DNA of 7,719 nt from Candidatus Krumholzibacteriia bacterium (lineage in GTDB: Bacteria; Krumholzibacteriota; Krumholzibacteria; WVZY01; JAKEHA01): contig JAOTVO010000121.1 of the NCBI GenBank assembly GCA_029863355.1, positions 1 through 7,719 of the forward strand. The letters run 5' to 3'. Shown one piece after another: positions 5,634 through 7,719 of this stretch (position 1 is the first letter of the stretch; every line of letters begins with the position of its first letter). The position numbers and the translations under genes were made by a program. Below the pieces are notes generated by a model. That model was given only the letters and a program-made list of their open reading frames with translations, was not told where the DNA came from and did no database searches.

Positions 5634-6731
5634 ATGTCCAACGCTGTCTCAGGTGTTCTCGAAGTCCTCGAGCGGGTGCGCGGCGGCTTCCTCCGCGATC
5701 CGGCGCGCTCCTTCCAGCCCGGCCGGGGCGACCCGTTCGTTCCCCAGAAGACGATCCAGCGCTTCGGGCTGGTCACCGGCGCCCTGGTCTCCGGCTCCGC
5801 GCGAGCGGTCAAGCAAGGCACGCAGGTCGCGGAGGTGGAATCCATATGTGGATTGACGCCCGAGGAGTTTCGCGCGCGCACGCCGTTTGCGAAGCTCCTG
5901 GCCGTCAATCCGGACCGGCGCTTTCGGCTGGCCGACGGCGGCAACCCTTCCATGCGCATCGTAGACCTGTTCGCGCCCATGGGCCGGGGCACGCGCGGGC
6001 TCATCGTGGCCTCTCCGAAAACGGGCAAGACCCAGCTGCTCGAGGAACTGACCAACGCCATACACGCCGATGCCCCCGACGCACGCATCGTGGTCCTGCT
6101 CATCGACGAGCGGCCGGAGGAAGTGACGCACTTCCGGCGCCAAGTGGCGGCCGAGGTTCTGGCCAGCAGCAGCGACCAGAGCGTGCAGGAGCACGTCCGC
6201 CTCGCCAACATGTGCATGGCGCAGGTGCGCTGCGAGCTGGAGTGCGGTCACGACGTGGTCGTGATGGTGGACAGCATCACGCGCATGGGGCGCGCGTTCA
6301 ATCAGCACGGTTCCGGGTCCGGCCGCACCATGAGCGGCGGCCTGGATTCGCGCGCGCTGGAAATCCCGCGCAAGTTCTTCGGGATGGCGCGCAACGTGGA
6401 GGACGGCGGATCTATCACCGTGCTCGCCACCGCGTTGATCGACACCGGCTCCCGCATGGACGACATGATCTTCGAGGAGTTCAAGGGCACGGGTAACAGC
6501 GAGATCGTCCTCGACCGCTCCCTGGCCGAGGCCCGGGTGTTCCCCGCCATCAAGCTGGCCGACAGCGGGACCCGTCGCGACGAGCTCCTCTATTCCCCAG
6601 TGGAGCTCGCGACCATCAACAAGCTGCGCCGGCGGGCCCTCGGGCTCCCCCCCCGACAGGCCATCGAGGAGCTGCTCAAGCTGCTCGAGCAGCACCCCAC
6701 GAACGAAGACTTGCTGAAGCGTTTCGAATAG
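5634..6731 (+). CDS. rho: Transcription termination factor Rho, short form lacking the N-terminal helical domain
   Basis: This 365-residue RecA-type hexameric RNA helicase/ATPase terminates transcription. Walker A is ASPKTGKT (126-133, Lys132), the catalytic loop is LIDERPEE (Glu159, Arg160) and Walker B is VVMVDS (Asp213). The Q-loop GSGRTMSGG has Arg231 where E. coli has Lys283, and the R-loop DTGSRMDD has Arg274 for Lys326. FKGTGN and the arginine-finger region SGTRRDELL (Arg314 for Arg366) are kept. From Walker A to the arginine finger the offset to E. coli Rho is a constant 52 residues, so the motor is intact. The OB-fold is present but diverged: GVLEVL...GGFLR for GVLEILQDGFGFLR (a Gly replaces the RNA-stacking Phe62) and DPFVP for DIYVS. 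The roughly 47-residue N-terminal helical bundle is absent. It starts 1 nt after the upstream stop with no Shine-Dalgarno, so translation is probably coupled. The motor sequence recalls Planctomycetes-type Rho. It may be the sole Rho or a paralogue. Confidence 0.94.
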   Translation: MSNAVSGVLEVLERVRGGFLRDPARSFQPGRGDPFVPQKTIQRFGLVTGALVSGSARAVKQGTQVAEVESICGLTPEEFRARTPFAKLLAVNPDRRFRLADGGNPSMRIVDLFAPMGRGTRGLIVASPKTGKTQLLEELTNAIHADAPDARIVVLLIDERPEEVTHFRRQVAAEVLASSSDQSVQEHVRLANMCMAQVRCELECGHDVVVMVDSITRMGRAFNQHGSGSGRTMSGGLDSRALEIPRKFFGMARNVEDGGSITVLATALIDTGSRMDDMIFEEFKGTGNSEIVLDRSLAEARVFPAIKLADSGTRRDELLYSPVELATINKLRRRALGLPPRQAIEELLKLLEQHPTNEDLLKRFE

Positions 6732-6739
6732 AAGCGATC

Positions 6740-6753
6740 GGCGCGCGAGCGCC
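6740..6753. terminator. Hairpin between convergent rho and pirin genes
   Basis: GGCGC (6740-6744) and GCGCC (6749-6753) close a GCGA tetraloop, which has the GNRA form on the plus-strand RNA. It occupies most of the 22-nt gap and abuts the pirin stop codon. Having no T-tract on either strand, it could serve as a weak bidirectional terminator or a 3'-end stabiliser. Confidence 0.45.
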
Positions 6754-7662
6754 CTAGTCGCGGTCTTTGATGAACGTCCCGTCGCGGAGCTCGGCGTAGG
6801 CTTGCCGTAGCTCTTCCGGCGTGTTCATCACGATCGGGCCCTGCCAGGCGACGGGTTCCTCGAGCGGCCGGCCCGAGACGAGCAGGAACCTGATGCCGGC
6901 GTCTCCGGCCTGGACGGTCACCTCGTCACCGGTGTCGAACAGCACCAACGACCGGTTCCCCGTCTCTTCGAGCACCGGCTCGCCGGCCGACCCCACGCGA
7001 TCCGTCTTGACCGGACGCGGCTGCGAGGCGTCGCGAAACGTGCCCGAGCCTTCGAAGACGTAGGCGAACGCGTGTCGGGTCGTCTCTACCGGCAGCGTCT
7101 TGCGCTGTCCCGCCGGCACCCACACGTCGAGGTAGCACGGGTCCGCCGCGATCCCGTCCACCGGACCCCTCTTGCCCCGGAAGTCTCCGACGACGATGCG
7201 AACGCGCGTCCCGTCGTCGTCGATCACTTCCGGGATCTCCCGGGCCGGCACGTCCTGGTAGCGCGGCGCGGTCATTTTCACCGCGGCGGGCAAATTCGCC
7301 CACAGCTGGAAACCGTGCATCCGTCCGCGGGCGTCACCGTGCGGCATCTCCTGGTGCAGAATCCCGCTGCCCGCGGTCATCCACTGCACGTCGCCGGCCC
7401 CCAAGGTGCCGCGGTTCCCCAGGCTGTCGCCGTGGTCCACCGCTCCGGCCAGGACGTACGTGATCGTTTCGATGCCCCGGTGGGGGTGCCACGGGAATCC
7501 GGCGACGTAGTCGTCCGGGTTCTCGTTGCGGAAGTCGTCGAGCAGCAGGAACGGATCGAAGTCGTCCGTCTGTCCGAAGCCGAACGCACGCCGCAGCTTG
7601 ACACCCGCGCCTTCGATGGTGGGCTGGGCCTGGATGATTCGCTTGACGGGTCTCACGGACAT
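6754..7662 (-). CDS. Pirin family protein (bicupin)
   Basis: This 302-residue cupin-type protein is close to the usual pirin length. It starts MSVRPVKRIIQAQPT and has FDPFLLLDDFRNENPDDYVAG, the classic pirin N-terminal signature. The metal site is complete: FPWHPHRGIETITYVLAG gives His59 and His61, and GSGILHQEMPHG gives His103 and Glu105, matching the four Fe ligands of human pirin (His56, His58, His101, Glu103). The C-terminal cupin-like half (about 165-290) has YLDVWVPAGQ and HAFAYVFEGSGTF and ends with GPIVMNTPEELRQAYAELRDGTF, also typical. Bacterial homologues such as E. coli YhhW act as quercetin 2,3-dioxygenases in vitro, and others bind metabolic enzymes; the role here is unknown. GGAG at 7669-7672 on this strand lies 6 nt before the start codon. 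It is convergent with rho and functionally unconnected as far as can be seen. Confidence 0.95.
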   Translation of the reverse strand: MSVRPVKRIIQAQPTIEGAGVKLRRAFGFGQTDDFDPFLLLDDFRNENPDDYVAGFPWHPHRGIETITYVLAGAVDHGDSLGNRGTLGAGDVQWMTAGSGILHQEMPHGDARGRMHGFQLWANLPAAVKMTAPRYQDVPAREIPEVIDDDGTRVRIVVGDFRGKRGPVDGIAADPCYLDVWVPAGQRKTLPVETTRHAFAYVFEGSGTFRDASQPRPVKTDRVGSAGEPVLEETGNRSLVLFDTGDEVTVQAGDAGIRFLLVSGRPLEEPVAWQGPIVMNTPEELRQAYAELRDGTFIKDRD

Positions 7663-7719
7663 GGCAGTCTCCGGTGGTTATTCGACACAGAGGCAGTCGC
7701 GCGCCGCCCCTCCCACATT
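7663..7719 (-). promoter_or_regulatory. Leader of the pirin gene
   Basis: These 57 nt upstream of the pirin start, read on the minus strand, hold the ribosome binding site (GGAG, 7672-7669) and a short AT-richer stretch, CGAATAACC (7684-7676). The latter could belong to a -10 element, but no convincing -35 pairs with it. The window ends before any neighbouring gene. Confidence 0.35.

Noticed and set aside
5839..5854. Perfect inverted repeat AATCCA-TATG-TGGATT inside rho
   Set aside because: It lies within conserved coding sequence; one or two 6-bp arms at a given loop length are expected by chance in a window this size, so only its AT-rich character is notable.
4973..6217. A 414-codon minus-strand frame across the DinB-fold gene and rho
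   Set aside because: It is a shadow of two well-supported plus-strand genes, with no ribosome binding site and no domain.

Overview
This is a high-GC, densely coded bacterial stretch with short intergenic gaps and good Shine-Dalgarno sites ahead of most genes. The gene content is metabolic and housekeeping: indolepyruvate:ferredoxin oxidoreductase, an MgtE magnesium channel, Rho and a pirin. I see no plasmid, phage, transposon, tRNA, rRNA or CRISPR signature. The lipoprotein and the membrane-anchored OB-fold protein fit a Gram-negative-type envelope. The Rho variant, the MgtE variant and the GHPPI/OB-fold protein suggest an environmental lineage such as Methylomirabilota/Rokubacteria, Acidobacteriota, Planctomycetota or a deltaproteobacterial group. 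That placement is inference from remembered family resemblance, not a search result.

Layout. Positions 1-1424 hold the 3' part of iorA (alpha subunit with TPP and two [4Fe-4S] motifs) and the whole of iorB, which starts on a GTG overlapping the iorA stop. A sigma70-like promoter (GTGACA, 17 nt, TATCAT) overlaps the iorB stop and drives a membrane-anchored OB-fold protein (1508-2023). A GNAT acetyltransferase (2043-2675) follows 19 nt later, then a lipoprotein (2724-3557). After a 124-nt gap comes mgtE (3682-5037). A consensus TATAAT promoter (5071-5100) precedes a DinB-fold metalloprotein (5153-5632). One nucleotide after its stop begins a short form of Rho (5634-6731). A 22-nt convergent gap with a GNRA-loop hairpin separates rho from a minus-strand pirin gene (6754-7662). 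The last 57 nt are the pirin leader.

How the genes work together: IorA and IorB form one enzyme that oxidatively decarboxylates arylpyruvates. The OB-fold and GNAT genes, and perhaps the lipoprotein, may share a transcript. The DinB-fold and rho genes very probably share a transcript and are translationally coupled. The other neighbours have no obvious functional link.

There is no convincing new defence or mobile system here. The most distinctive items are the Rho that lacks the N-terminal helical domain and is coupled to a DinB-fold protein, a lipoprotein with a pseudopilin-like C-terminus, and overlapping inverted repeats inside the promoter at 1421-1449.
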